DNA from: Halobacteriales archaeon QS_9_70_65
GTDB taxonomy: Archaea; Halobacteriota; Halobacteria; Halobacteriales; Haloarculaceae
Assembly: GCA_003023535.1 (NCBI GenBank)
Contig: PXSC01000010.1
Coordinates: 1-16,469, forward strand
Length of the DNA: 16,469 nucleotides
Direction of reading: 5' to 3'
The translations under genes were made by a program, and so were the position numbers. Shown piece by piece: positions 1 to 7,068 of this stretch. The notes beneath the pieces were generated by a model. It saw only the letters and a list, made by a program, of their open reading frames with translations, searched no databases and was not told the origin of the DNA. Each line of letters begins with the position of its first letter. Position 1 is the stretch's first letter.

Positions 1-363
1 CACCCGACCGTCCAGCCCGACGACCGGGGCGTCGGCGTGGGCCGCCGCGGCCTCCGGTGTCGTCGAGAGGGCGACCGTCCCCGACAGCGTCCGGTTCGGA
101 AGCCTCGCCGTCGACGTGCCGTCGGTCAGCGTCCAGCCGGTCGTGTTCGTCGCCCGCGGGAACCGGACGAGGACGAACTCGCCGGGGTCGCCGCGCTCGA
201 CGGGGTCGGGGTAGACGACGACGAGCGTCGCATTCGCCGTGTTCGACGCGTCCGTCGCGTCCGTCGCGTTCGAGCTGTCACTCGCGGCCACGGCGACGCC
301 CGGAGCGGCCGCAACGGTGACGAGTACGACGGCGAGCACGGCGACGAGTGGACGGGAGCGCAC
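1..363 (-). CDS. Secreted lamin-tail-like domain protein, N-terminal part (runs off window)
   Basis: This is the first 121 codons of a minus-strand gene that leaves the window at base 1. The GTG at 363 is followed by a Sec-type signal peptide: RSRP, then a hydrophobic stretch LVAVLAVVLVTVAAAPGVAV, with likely cleavage after AVA. A Ser/Thr/Asn-rich linker (about residues 28-42) leads into a beta-rich segment containing VVVYPDPVERGDPGEFVLVR and GWTLTDG. That pattern resembles the lamin-tail-like domain found at the N-terminus of haloarchaeal secreted phospholipase-D-like proteins. The PLD catalytic HKD motifs would lie outside the window, so the enzymatic assignment is inference. The protein should be exported. 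No recognisable SD precedes the GTG, as is usual for leaderless haloarchaeal genes. I chose this start because the signal peptide begins directly after it. Confidence 0.72.
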   Translation of the reverse strand, partial: MRSRPLVAVLAVVLVTVAAAPGVAVAASDSSNATDATDASNTANATLVVVYPDPVERGDPGEFVLVRFPRATNTTGWTLTDGTSTARLPNRTLSGTVALSTTPEAAAAHADAPVVGLDGRV

Positions 364-1172
364 ACGGCGGGCTGGTCCCGTCCCGGTACAAGAATCTGTG
401 GTCGGCCTGCGTGGCGGTGTTCAGACAAGCAGTTGCCGGCCGACAAACCCCGCTGAATGGGACCGAAAGGGACCGGGCTCCCGGCCAGCCCGAACGTCCG
501 CGGCGCTATGCGCCGCGAGCTCGGGAGAGCGTCGCTCTCCCGGCGACGCAAGCGAAGAGGGGGCCGTCGGCTCCCTCAGGTAGTCGGGCATTGCCCGACG
601 ACAGAGAGGGATCGAAGATCCCTCGGGCCGCCGGCGTGGCGGCGTAGCCGTGGTCGGAGAGAGCGACGCTCTCTCGTCATCTGCTCACGGGCGGCTCCGC
701 CGCCCGTTCGCACGGTCCGCGGGACTCGATGAGTCCCGCGCATATCACGAACGGCGCGAAGCGCCTTTCGAACGACCACGGAACAGGGTGCCGGCGGCGC
801 CGGCACCCCGCGCGGCAGGGCTGCGCGAGAAAACCGCAGGATGGAGTCCGAGGACCGTGGGTCGGTGATTGTCGGAGACAGCGAGGCCGATCGATCGAAG
901 GGAGGGAGGCCTCGAGGCGGAGCGGCGTCCTCGCGAGTGACGCGAGCGCTCGGCAGAGCGTCGCGCTGCCGGTGACCGCAGGGAGCCGCGGAACATCGTT
1001 CGGAAGACCGCCAGTCGTCCGTGATCACGAACCTCTTCGATTGTCGGACGACAGCGAGGCGCGGCGGCCGAGAGCCCGGGGGCTTTCGAAATCCTCCTTG
1101 CCCGTACTCCAACTTCACGTCTCTTATCTGAACACTAACGTAGAACGAATCACCCTCTCGCGGCCGACAGAA
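364..1172. other. Non-coding 809-bp region rich in short palindromes
   Basis: No convincing gene lies here. Open frames exist on both strands, but their translations are Arg/Ser-rich and mirror the palindromes. The stretch 499-827 is almost entirely consecutive hairpins (separate entry). From 828 to about 1060 the pattern is weaker: a 6-bp stem at 930-946, an 8-bp inverted repeat 1014-1021/1045-1052, and a direct repeat of about 21 nt at 867-887 and 1039-1060. 1061-1172 holds nothing I recognise. On the minus strand the region lies between the 3' end of the membrane-protein gene and the start of the secreted-protein gene. Confidence 0.8.
499..827. repeat. Array of twelve triloop hairpins, different in sequence
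   Basis: Hairpins read directly from the sequence, each with a 3-nt loop: 499-517 (8 bp, loop TAT), 522-542 (9 bp, GTC), 557-577 (9 pairs, one G-T, GTC), 583-599 (7 bp, ATT), 606-624 (8 bp, GAA), 627-643 (7 pairs including a closing G-T, GCG), 657-675 (8 bp, GAC), 687-707 (9 bp, TCC), 718-740 (10 bp, GAT), 748-770 (9 of 10 pairs, GAA), 786-808 (10 bp, GGC), 809-827 (8 pairs, one G-T, AGG). The stems are mostly unrelated; only the architecture repeats. No ORF explains it. Function unknown; cruciform DNA, transcription termination or protein binding are all possible. Confidence 0.85.
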
Positions 1173-1601
1173 TCAGCCTTCGCCGGTTATGGAGCCGACT
1201 CCAGCCCGGGGTCGCCGGACGGCGCGTTCGAGACCGCCCGCCAGCAACGCGAGCGCGAACACCGCGACCCATCCGACGAGGTAGACGCCCAGAGGCGATA
1301 TCAGGTCCGCCTGCCCCGGGTCTCCGGCGGCCTCGAACCAGAGCGCGGCACCGAACGGGACGAACACCACGACGGCGGGCGAAATCAGCCCCCATCGGTC
1401 GTACGCGTAGACCGGAGTGGCGCCGAGTAGGAACACGCCCGGATACATCGCACCGAAGAGCAGCTGTGCGTCCGGCGGTGCCTCGAGTAATTGGTACGGA
1501 ACCACCTCGAGCGTGAACGCTCCGCGCACCCAGTTCGTGGCGTTCAGCGCGACCATCAAGAAGACGAGCCCGGAGGCTGCTGCGAGGGCTGCTCGTCGCA
1601 C
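1173..1601 (-). CDS. Hypothetical four-helix membrane protein
   Basis: I do not recognise a family. The 142-aa product has four hydrophobic segments: about residues 4-20 (ALAAASGLVFLMVALN), 46-66 (AQLLFGAMYPGVFLLG), 71-89 (LISPAVVVFVPFGAALWF) and 100-124 (LGVYLVGWVAVFALALLAGG). A short Arg-rich tail (ERAVRRPRAG) is probably cytoplasmic by the positive-inside rule. No catalytic motif is visible. I prefer the GTG at 1601 over the one four codons upstream (1613): a TATA-like TATTTGTA on the minus strand at 1631-1624 is centred about 27 nt from 1601, which fits a leaderless start. The gene is separated from its neighbours by about 100 bp on one side and the hairpin array on the other, so it is probably monocistronic. 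Confidence 0.75.
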   Translation of the reverse strand: MRRAALAAASGLVFLMVALNATNWVRGAFTLEVVPYQLLEAPPDAQLLFGAMYPGVFLLGATPVYAYDRWGLISPAVVVFVPFGAALWFEAAGDPGQADLISPLGVYLVGWVAVFALALLAGGLERAVRRPRAGVGSITGEG

Positions 1602-1623
1602 GCGTCGGTCCACGCAGGGAACC

Positions 1624-1631
1624 TACAAATA
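1624..1631 (-). promoter_or_regulatory. TATA-like box for the four-helix membrane protein
   Basis: The minus strand reads TATTTGTA, about 27 nt upstream of the GTG at 1601. The spacing fits an archaeal box A of a leaderless gene and decides between two possible GTG starts. Confidence 0.45.
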
Positions 1632-1710
1632 CGTGTCGCGGGGAGTGGAAACGAACGCCGCGAGTCGCGGCGTCAGAAGCGGAACGGCACCGTGTCCGGA
1701 ACGTCGGCGG

Positions 1711-2911
1711 TCAGGCGACGGTCGCCTCGCGGGCCTTCTCGGCCTCGGCCTGGACGGTGTAGGCGCGGTCGTCGTCGTGTTCGGCGGCGGCCTCCAGCGC
1801 GCGCTCGGTGCCGATCTGCACCAGCGCCCACGCCGCGGAGGCGCGGACCTCCGTGGGCTCGGAGTCGTCGTCGAGGACGTCCGAGAGCGGCTCGATCGCG
1901 CGGGTGTCGCCGATGAGCCCCAGCGCGCGGGCGGCCTGCGAGCGGACGCCCGGTGCCTCGTCGGCCAGGGCGACGGCGACGGCTCCGGTGGCCTCGTGGC
2001 TGCCGATCTCGCCGAGCGCCCGCAGCGTCACCTTCTGCAGCGGCGGGTTGCCGCCGTCGACGAACTCCACGAGCGTGTCGACGGCCCGCTCGTCGCCGAT
2101 CTTGCCCAGGACCTCGATCTCCGGCCGGTTGCGCTTCTGGGCGGCCTGGTGTATCGGCTCGAAGGCCTCCGCCGGGCCGAGCCGCCGGAGGGCGTCGACG
2201 CAGTTTTCCTGCATGAACTCCGAGTCGAAGGCCTCGTAGGCGAGGACGATCCGCTCGGGGTCGTTTTCGGCCTCGGCGATGCGGACGACGTTCAGCTCCG
2301 GCGGGAAGTCCTTGCGGTTCTCGCCGGTGATCCGGTCGTAGAACCCCTGCCTCGTCGGGATCGAGGCCGGCCGCGACGGTCGCCTCGCCGACGGCCTCGA
2401 CGGCGTCGGCGTGGGCCTCGAGGTCGCCGTCGGCGGCGAACGTCTCGTCCAGTTCCGTCTCGGCGGCCTCCAGCAGCGTCTCGACGGCCGCCCGGACGTC
2501 GGGGTCGCCGTCCTCGGTCCAGCGGGTCTCTCGGACCGTCGCGGCGGCGTCCGCGAGCTTCCTCTCGACGTCTTCGGCGTACGGCCCGCGGGCGGTCTCC
2601 AGCTCCTCCCGCAGGTCGTCGGTCCGCGATTCCAGCTCCTCGACCGCCTCGACCGGCTCGTCCTCGTCGTCCTCGTCGCCGTCGTCCGGTCCGAGGTCCG
2701 CGTCCTCGAGGTCGTCGGCGGTGGCCTCCAGCGTCGCCTCGACGTCGTCGAGGTCGGCTTCGGTCTCGGCGGCCCCGAGGGTCGACTCGACGTCGTCGAG
2801 CCGGTCGGCCAGCGAGTCGGCGGTCACCTCCGGCGCGGGCACGTCTTCGGTGTCGGCGCCGTCGGCGGCCTCGTCGGGCGTCTCCGCGCTTTCGTCGTCC
2901 CCGTCGGTCAT
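1711..2911 (-). pseudogene. HEAT-repeat protein, interrupted by a +1 frameshift
   Basis: One gene is split over two frames. Its N-terminal part starts at ATG 2911 (MTDGDDESAET), is very acidic and predicted helical/coiled-coil (for example LADRLDDVESTLGAAE, VEELESRTDDLREELE), and runs in frame to DPDEAG. At the CCCC run 2344-2347 (GGGG on the minus strand) the frame changes. Reading three Gs instead of four gives DEAGFYDRITGENRKDF and continues into HEAT repeats such as ALGEIGSHEATGAVAVALAD and ALGLIGDTRAIEPLSDVLDD, ending at TGA 1711-1713. The length of 1201 nt equals 400 codons plus one base, so a single extra base accounts for the break. Repaired, the protein is about 399 aa and probably a protein-interaction scaffold; HEAT repeats do not predict a partner. 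A one-base sequencing error is as likely as true loss. Confidence 0.82.
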
Positions 2912-2992
2912 GTCCGACACTCCGGCGGAGCAGGTCAAGAGCGTTTTCATTCGCAGGACGTGCCCGGTCGGCACCGGAGACGGCACGGCCGG

Positions 2993-3670
2993 TCAGCCGT
3001 CCCGCCAGTAGACGAACGGCGCGAGCAGGAGGTACCCGACGGCGAACAGCAACAGCGACCGGGGGAACACCCGGCCGCCCACCTCCGGGAACAGCACGGC
3101 GAGCGCCTGCAGCCCGCCCAGCACCAGCGCGTCCCGGGCGTACAGCTCCGGGTACGTGACGGGCGCGACCATCAGATACGTGAAGACGGCGACGGCGGCC
3201 AGCAGCACGGGCGGGTCGGTGATCCCCGCCAGGTACGCCACCGCGAGGATGGTCGCCGCCAGCGTCGTCTGGACGCCCTCCGTCTCCTCGGCGTGGCGGT
3301 CCTCGAGCATGTAGAAGCCGAGTCGGACGACGGCCATCGCGACGAACATGGTGGGAACGCCGACGGCGACGGCCGTCGCGGCGGGCGAGCCGTCCGTCCC
3401 GGTGCGGGCGACGGCGTGGACGAGCACCGCCGGCGCGACGCCGAAGGAGGCGACGTCGGCCAGGGAGTCGAGGTGGTCGCCGACCGGCGTCCCGCCCCGT
3501 GTTCGGGCGACGACGCCGTCGAGGCCGTCGGCGATGGCCGCCAGCAGGACGAGCCGGGCGGCGAGCGTCGGGTCGGCGGCGGCGACGGCCGCGGCGGCGA
3601 ACCCCAGCGCCGCGTTGGCGACGGTGACGGCGTCGGCCAGCCCCAACTGCCCCAGGAAACGCGGCTGCAT
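2993..3670 (-). CDS. pssA: CDP-alcohol phosphatidyltransferase, archaetidylserine synthase type
   Basis: This 225-aa integral membrane enzyme would transfer an alcohol (most likely L-serine) onto CDP-archaeol, making archaetidylserine for membrane lipid synthesis. The complete family signature D-x2-D-G-x2-A-R-x7-G-x3-D-x3-D is present: D48, D51-G52, A55-R56, G64, D68 and D72, which bind metal and the CDP group. Hydrophobic helices flank it (LADAVTVANAALGFAAAAVA; LVLLAAIADG) and several more follow to the C-terminus. Serine as substrate comes from overall resemblance to haloarchaeal archaetidylserine synthases, which have been linked to PGF-CTERM protein sorting; inositol phosphate or glycerol phosphate cannot be excluded by motif alone. 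The ATG at 3670 has a TATA-like element on the minus strand at 3706-3701. It is divergently transcribed from the halocyanin gene. Confidence 0.88.
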   Translation of the reverse strand: MQPRFLGQLGLADAVTVANAALGFAAAAVAAADPTLAARLVLLAAIADGLDGVVARTRGGTPVGDHLDSLADVASFGVAPAVLVHAVARTGTDGSPAATAVAVGVPTMFVAMAVVRLGFYMLEDRHAEETEGVQTTLAATILAVAYLAGITDPPVLLAAVAVFTYLMVAPVTYPELYARDALVLGGLQALAVLFPEVGGRVFPRSLLLFAVGYLLLAPFVYWRDG

Positions 3671-3733
3671 ACTCTGTCTCGTCGGTCGGCAACGGCCGTC
3701 TTAGTAGGTTCGCTTCCACCCGCGACCGGGGGG

Positions 3734-3740
3734 CATATGT
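3734..3740 (+). promoter_or_regulatory. TATA box of halocyanin gene
   Basis: CATATGT is centred about 26 nt before the ATG at 3763, with no SD between, so the transcript is probably leaderless. The divergent lipid-enzyme gene has its own A/T-rich element at 3701-3706. Confidence 0.5.
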
Positions 3741-3762
3741 CCGTCGAACCCCCAGCGGACGT

Positions 3763-4179
3763 ATGGATCGACGTGCGTTCCTCGCGACCGCCGGCGCGGC
3801 GGCGCTGTCGCCCGTCGCCGGCTGTCTGGACGGCGGCCTCTCGGAGTCGGAGTACGACGTCGGGATGTCCGCCAACGCCTTCCTGCCGGACGGCCACGAG
3901 GTCGCCGTCGGCGAGACGGTCGTCTGGGGCAACAACGGCTCCCGGAAGCACACCGTCACCGCCTACGAGAGTGCGATCCCCGAGGGGGCGGCGTTCTTCG
4001 CCTCCGGCGGGTTCGAGACGACGACCGCCGCCCGCGAGGCCTGGAAGGACACCGGCGCGGGCAACGTCGCCCCCGGCGAGACGTTCGCACATACCTTCGA
4101 GACGCCCGGCAGCTACGGCTACCTCTGTATCCCGCACGAGCCGAAGGGAATGGTCGGCGTCGTCGAGGTGTCGGAGTGA
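3763..4179 (+). CDS. Halocyanin-type blue copper lipoprotein
   Basis: A membrane-anchored type I copper protein of the plastocyanin family, expected to carry single electrons on the outer face of the cell membrane. The 138-aa product begins MDRRAFLATAGAAALSPVAG with Cys21: a twin-Arg-like start and a lipobox (VAGC) that suggest export and lipid attachment. Four copper ligands are visible: His63 (KHTV), Cys122, His125 and Met130 in YLCIPHEPKGM. The beta-sandwich core has the usual GETVVWGNNG and PGSYGYLC strands. The length is at the short, single-domain end of the halocyanin family. The gene stands alone; its redox partners are not in the window. Confidence 0.92.
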   Translation: MDRRAFLATAGAAALSPVAGCLDGGLSESEYDVGMSANAFLPDGHEVAVGETVVWGNNGSRKHTVTAYESAIPEGAAFFASGGFETTTAAREAWKDTGAGNVAPGETFAHTFETPGSYGYLCIPHEPKGMVGVVEVSE

Positions 4180-4296
4180 CCCGGACGCATACTGCCGGCT
4201 GTAACGTTTTCGACCCGCGGTGCCCCGGAGCGACCTCTATCGACCGGCCACTGTCGAATATCTCGAACTGATTTTCGGTAATTACGGCCGGCAGTA

Positions 4297-4941
4297 TCAG
4301 CCCTCGTCGACGTCGACGTCGCTCTCGTCGACGTCGACCGTGGCGGCCTCCTCGGCGGCGACCTCCTCGGGACGGGCCTCCAGGCGGGTCTTCTGGACCT
4401 CCACCCGCCGGAGCGGGTAGATGGTCTTGGCCTCGCCGTAGATGGCCGACGAGAGCCGGCCCTCGACGATGCTGTCGATGAGCCCCTCGAAGGTGCGCTC
4501 GTCGGCGGCCTCCTCGACCATCTCGACCATCGTCTCCCGGATGGCCTGCTCCTGGCTGCGGTCGGCCGACTTCGTCGTGTAGGCGACCGGCTGGACCTGC
4601 AGCCGGTAGTCGTCGGTCGTCAGCAGGGTGACGAAGGCGTCGACCTTCGAGGTGCCGCGCCGGGTGAGACTCCGCAGGTAGTCGCGGGTGAGCTCGTGCT
4701 GGACGAACTCCGTGTAGGCGGCGTCGCTGCCGACGTCCGTCACCTGGAAGGTCAGCTTCGTGTTGTTCTCGCTGGGGTCGTCCTCCAGCTCGCCGAGGGT
4801 CGTCTCGACGGTCCGGTCGTGAACCTGCTCGACCTCGTCGGCGGGTGTCTCACCGAGTTCGGCCCGGTCGAAGATCTCCGGCGCCATCACGGTGTACCAT
4901 CGCTTCTCCTGTGACTGCTTCGAGACTGATCGTTCGCTCAT
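4297..4941 (-). CDS. rps3ae: 30S ribosomal protein S3Ae (eS1)
   Basis: An archaeal/eukaryotic-type small-subunit protein of 214 aa. The N-terminal signature KRWYTVMAPEIFDRAELGET (about residues 13-32) and the later SLTRRGTSKVDAFV and YPLRRVEVQKTRLEAR segments are typical of eS1. The C-terminus is an acidic VDVDE-type tail, a common haloarchaeal adaptation. The ATG at 4941 overlaps the stop of pcc1 (ATGA), so translation is probably coupled. It is the last gene of the uS15 - DHH protein - Pcc1 - eS1 operon, which mixes translation and tRNA modification genes. Confidence 0.96.
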   Translation of the reverse strand: MSERSVSKQSQEKRWYTVMAPEIFDRAELGETPADEVEQVHDRTVETTLGELEDDPSENNTKLTFQVTDVGSDAAYTEFVQHELTRDYLRSLTRRGTSKVDAFVTLLTTDDYRLQVQPVAYTTKSADRSQEQAIRETMVEMVEEAADERTFEGLIDSIVEGRLSSAIYGEAKTIYPLRRVEVQKTRLEARPEEVAAEEAATVDVDESDVDVDEG

Positions 4942-5159
4942 GGTTGAATCGTGGTGTCGGTTACTCGCTGTGCGACCTGCAGGTTCGTCACGTAGTCGTC
5001 GACGGTCGTCCGGAGGCCGCCGGTCGAGTCGCGCTCGATCGTCGTCACGACCGTCCGGCCGTCGACGTGGGTCGACATCTCCGCGGTGTTGTCCGGCCGG
5101 AGCGCCGCGGCGACCACCCCGGGACGGTCGTGTGCCGTCCGGACCGTCGCCCGTCTCAT
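4938..5159 (-). CDS. pcc1: KEOPS complex subunit Pcc1
   Basis: A 73-aa protein matching the small Pcc1 dimerisation subunit of KEOPS, the complex that adds threonylcarbamoyl to A37 of ANN-decoding tRNAs. What can be seen: a small alpha/beta protein with ALRPDNTAEMSTHVDGRTVV followed by TTIERDSTGGLRTTVDDYVTNLQVA, the strand-strand-helix order of the family, in which the last helix helps form the dimer. The size is typical. It sits between the DHH-family protein and eS1, a placement I know from other haloarchaea. Both ends overlap neighbours by ATGA junctions (5156-5159 and 4938-4941), so expression is likely coupled. Confidence 0.88.
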   Translation of the reverse strand: MRRATVRTAHDRPGVVAAALRPDNTAEMSTHVDGRTVVTTIERDSTGGLRTTVDDYVTNLQVAQRVTDTTIQP

Positions 5160-6256
5160 CGCCGGGTCGCCTCCCTGTAGGCGTCGAGGTAGTCGGCGGC
5201 GGTGCCGTCGAACGTCGCCGTGCCGCGGCCCTCGCGGACGACCGCCCGGCCGTCCAGCGCCGCGGCCGCCGCCTCGAACGGGGCCGCGACGGTCGTCTCG
5301 GCGGCGACGGCCGCCCGGCCGTCGGCCGCCACGAGGGCGACCGGCTCCGGTGACCGGTAGCCGAGACAGAGCCGCGCGACCGTCCCGAGCGGGGCGTCGT
5401 CGTCGACGCGGGCGACGTAGAAGCCGTCGTAGCGGCCGGCGTCGGCCGCCCGCAGCGCCGCGTGGGCCCGGTGACCGTGCTCACGCCACGTCTCCAGCGC
5501 CGTCGTCTCGACGTCCCGGCCCAGCGCCAGCGCGAGGCCGACGCCGGGGCGGTCGGCCGCGACCGCCCCGAGGACGTCGGCGTAGCCGCCGAGCGTCTCG
5601 AAGCGGTCGCAATCGTACGGCCGCAGCGCCTCCCGGACCGTCTCGGCGGCCCGCGGGACGGCGTCGTCGGGCTCGACGGCCGCCAGCGCGACCAGCGAGG
5701 CGACCTCGCGGCCGCCCCCGCTCCCGTCGCCGTCGAGGCCCTCCAGCGCCGCCGCGGCGGCCTCGCGGTCGCCGGAGAACTCCGCGTGGATCAGCGTCGA
5801 GGCCGATAGGTCGGCACGGTCGTCGGTCGGCAGCGCGACGCCGGGACGCCGTTCGAGGTCCGGCGTCTCGGGCGGCCGACCCGACGGCTCGGCGCCGGCC
5901 GCCCGGGCGCCCGCCAGCGCGAGGACGGGATCGACGGCGTCGGCGGCGAGTTCGCGGGCGGCCTCTGCGGCCGCGGGCGCCAGCGGCGGTGCCGACAGCG
6001 CGACGTCGGCGCCGGCCGAGGCGTGTCCGACGGCGACCGTACGGTCGGCGTCCGTCGCCGGCGGCTCCGGGACGGCGTCGACGGCCGCCTGGTACGGCGT
6101 CTCCGTCGCCTCCAGCGCCCGGATCAGCAGCCCCGTCGCCGCCAGGGCGTCGCCGTCGGCCGTCGCCGCGAGCCGGACGAAGCCGGCCTCGCGGATGGCC
6201 GCGGCTACCGCCGCGGGCCCGGAGGCGTCCTCGCTGCGACGACCGGCGGCCGACAT
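5156..6256 (-). CDS. RecJ-like DHH-family protein, apparently without the DHH catalytic motif
   Basis: A 366-aa protein at the position where haloarchaea carry a RecJ-like exonuclease homolog, between uS15 and Pcc1. The N-terminal Rossmann-like half keeps a motif-I-like segment (VRLAATADGDALAATGLL, D34 and D36). The later Asp-His-His motif that coordinates metal in active RecJ/DHH enzymes is not visible: the corresponding region reads VAVGHASAGADVAL. The C-terminal half (FYVARVDDDAPLGTVARLCL to TATFDGTAADYLDAYREATR) fits a DHHA1-like domain with a Gly-rich end. It may therefore be structural rather than catalytic, as with Cdc45-like or inactive RecJ paralogs; that is inference. The protein is very Ala-rich. 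Its stop overlaps the pcc1 start by ATGA, and 3 nt separate it from the uS15 stop. Confidence 0.8.
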   Translation of the reverse strand: MSAAGRRSEDASGPAAVAAAIREAGFVRLAATADGDALAATGLLIRALEATETPYQAAVDAVPEPPATDADRTVAVGHASAGADVALSAPPLAPAAAEAARELAADAVDPVLALAGARAAGAEPSGRPPETPDLERRPGVALPTDDRADLSASTLIHAEFSGDREAAAAALEGLDGDGSGGGREVASLVALAAVEPDDAVPRAAETVREALRPYDCDRFETLGGYADVLGAVAADRPGVGLALALGRDVETTALETWREHGHRAHAALRAADAGRYDGFYVARVDDDAPLGTVARLCLGYRSPEPVALVAADGRAAVAAETTVAAPFEAAAAALDGRAVVREGRGTATFDGTAADYLDAYREATRR

Positions 6257-6259
6257 CGG

Positions 6260-6724
6260 CTACTCCAGCAGCTCCCTTGCCTCGTCGTACTCGTAGGTGA
6301 ACGCCTCGTCGAGCTCGTCGCCCCGGTAGTAGTCGACGAGCCGGCGGATCTTCGATTCGGTGTTCTGCAGGGCGCGCTTGTTCTGGGCGTCGCCGGGATT
6401 GTCGTCCATGTGATCGCGGAGCCGGACGGCCCGTTCCATCAGGTTCCGGAGGTCCTCGGGGAGGTCGGCGGCGGCGTCGTGTGCCTCGAGAATCTCGGTG
6501 ACCTTCTTGCCCGTCGCCAGCTTGACGTCCGGGATCGGCGTCCCCTGGACGCCCTCGTCGCGCAGCTCGAGGCCGATCTGACTCGGGTCGTGGCCGGCTT
6601 CGGCCAGCTCGACGACCCGCTCCTCGATGGCCTCCGTGTCCACGTCGCTCCACTCCGGCGGCTCGTCTGCCGCGGGCCGGTCCGACCCGGACGACCCCCG
6701 GCGGCGTGAGTGCATTCGTGCCAT
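6260..6724 (-). CDS. rps15: 30S ribosomal protein S15 (uS15)
   Basis: The 154-aa protein has the typical archaeal start MARMHSRRRGSSGSDRP and the family core: ELAEAGHDPSQIGLELRDEG (N-terminal archaeal/eukaryal extension) and LRNLMERAVRLRDHMDDNPG ... ALQNTESKIRRLVDYYR, the helices that bind the 16S rRNA junction. The length is normal for archaeal S15. It is the first gene of the operon with the DHH protein, Pcc1 and eS1. A weak TATA-like ACTACA lies on the minus strand about 28-33 nt upstream of the ATG (6757-6752), so the leader would be only a few bases. Confidence 0.96.
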   Translation of the reverse strand: MARMHSRRRGSSGSDRPAADEPPEWSDVDTEAIEERVVELAEAGHDPSQIGLELRDEGVQGTPIPDVKLATGKKVTEILEAHDAAADLPEDLRNLMERAVRLRDHMDDNPGDAQNKRALQNTESKIRRLVDYYRGDELDEAFTYEYDEARELLE

Positions 6725-7000
6725 GGTCTCGGTTGGAACAGCACCGACCGCTGTAGTCGGCGTCGTCTCACCGTCGGCGATGCGACGCCAGCACTACCGC
6801 AATCCCGAGCCGACCAAGCGGCCGGCGAGTCAGATTTGCGGTCGTGCGGTTCCCACCGATACTGGACACCTCGCGCACAAAACCGTTTCTATCTGGCACT
6901 GAAAGCCGTTGTCGCGCCGCTTCCGGCGTCGTCGCCCGGCGTACGGACGGCTCCGGAGGGGTTCGGACGGCTCCGGTCCGCTCCCCCGCGGCGTCGAGGT

Positions 7001-7020
7001 GGAGATGTACGGAGACGTAC
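7001..7020 (+). repeat. Tandem decamer, possible operator
   Basis: GGAGATGTAC is followed at once by GGAGACGTAC (9 of 10 identical). Within it GTACG-GAGA-CGTAC (7007-7020) is a perfect 5-bp inverted repeat. It ends 17 bp before the TATA-like box at 7038-7044, a usual place for an activator in archaea. Regulatory function is inference. Confidence 0.3.
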
Positions 7021-7037
7021 CCCGTCGGGCGCGGTAG

Positions 7038-7044
7038 TTATTTA
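7038..7044 (+). promoter_or_regulatory. TATA box of the 39-aa membrane peptide
   Basis: TTATTTA is centred 28 nt before the ATG at 7069, with the A/T-rich run standing out in GC-rich surroundings. It is the best-looking box A in the window and supports a real, leaderless small gene. Confidence 0.6.
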
Positions 7045-7068
7045 CCACGGGAGCGTCACGCCGCCGAT

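Larger units (their letters stand above)
6725..7068. other. Divergent intergenic region between rps15 and the 39-aa ORF
   Basis: No gene or RNA is recognisable in these 344 bp. It must hold the promoter of the ribosomal operon (left, minus strand) and that of the small membrane peptide (right, plus strand). Two short repeat pairs stand out: CGGACGGCTCCGG at 6944-6956 and 6964-6976 (20-bp period), and back-to-back decamers GGAGATGTAC/GGAGACGTAC at 7001-7020, the latter just upstream of the TATA box at 7038. Confidence 0.6.

Noticed and set aside
1078..1103. tRNA 3'-end fragment (TTCGAAAT followed by CCTCC-TTGCCC)
   Set aside because: The T-loop-like heptamer is present, but the preceding bases do not form the matching T-stem and no other arm is found; too weak to call a remnant or attachment site.
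576..1118. Minus-strand 180-codon frame through the hairpin array (MKLEYGQGGFRK...)
   Set aside because: The translation is dictated by palindromes (Arg/Ser/Pro-rich, mirrored), with no promoter and no domain; it looks like the spurious ORFs such arrays produce.
2411..4204. Long plus-strand open frame of 597 codons
   Set aside because: It runs antisense through the HEAT gene and the lipid enzyme and out of frame through the halocyanin gene; its composition mirrors GC-rich third positions and shows no family motif.
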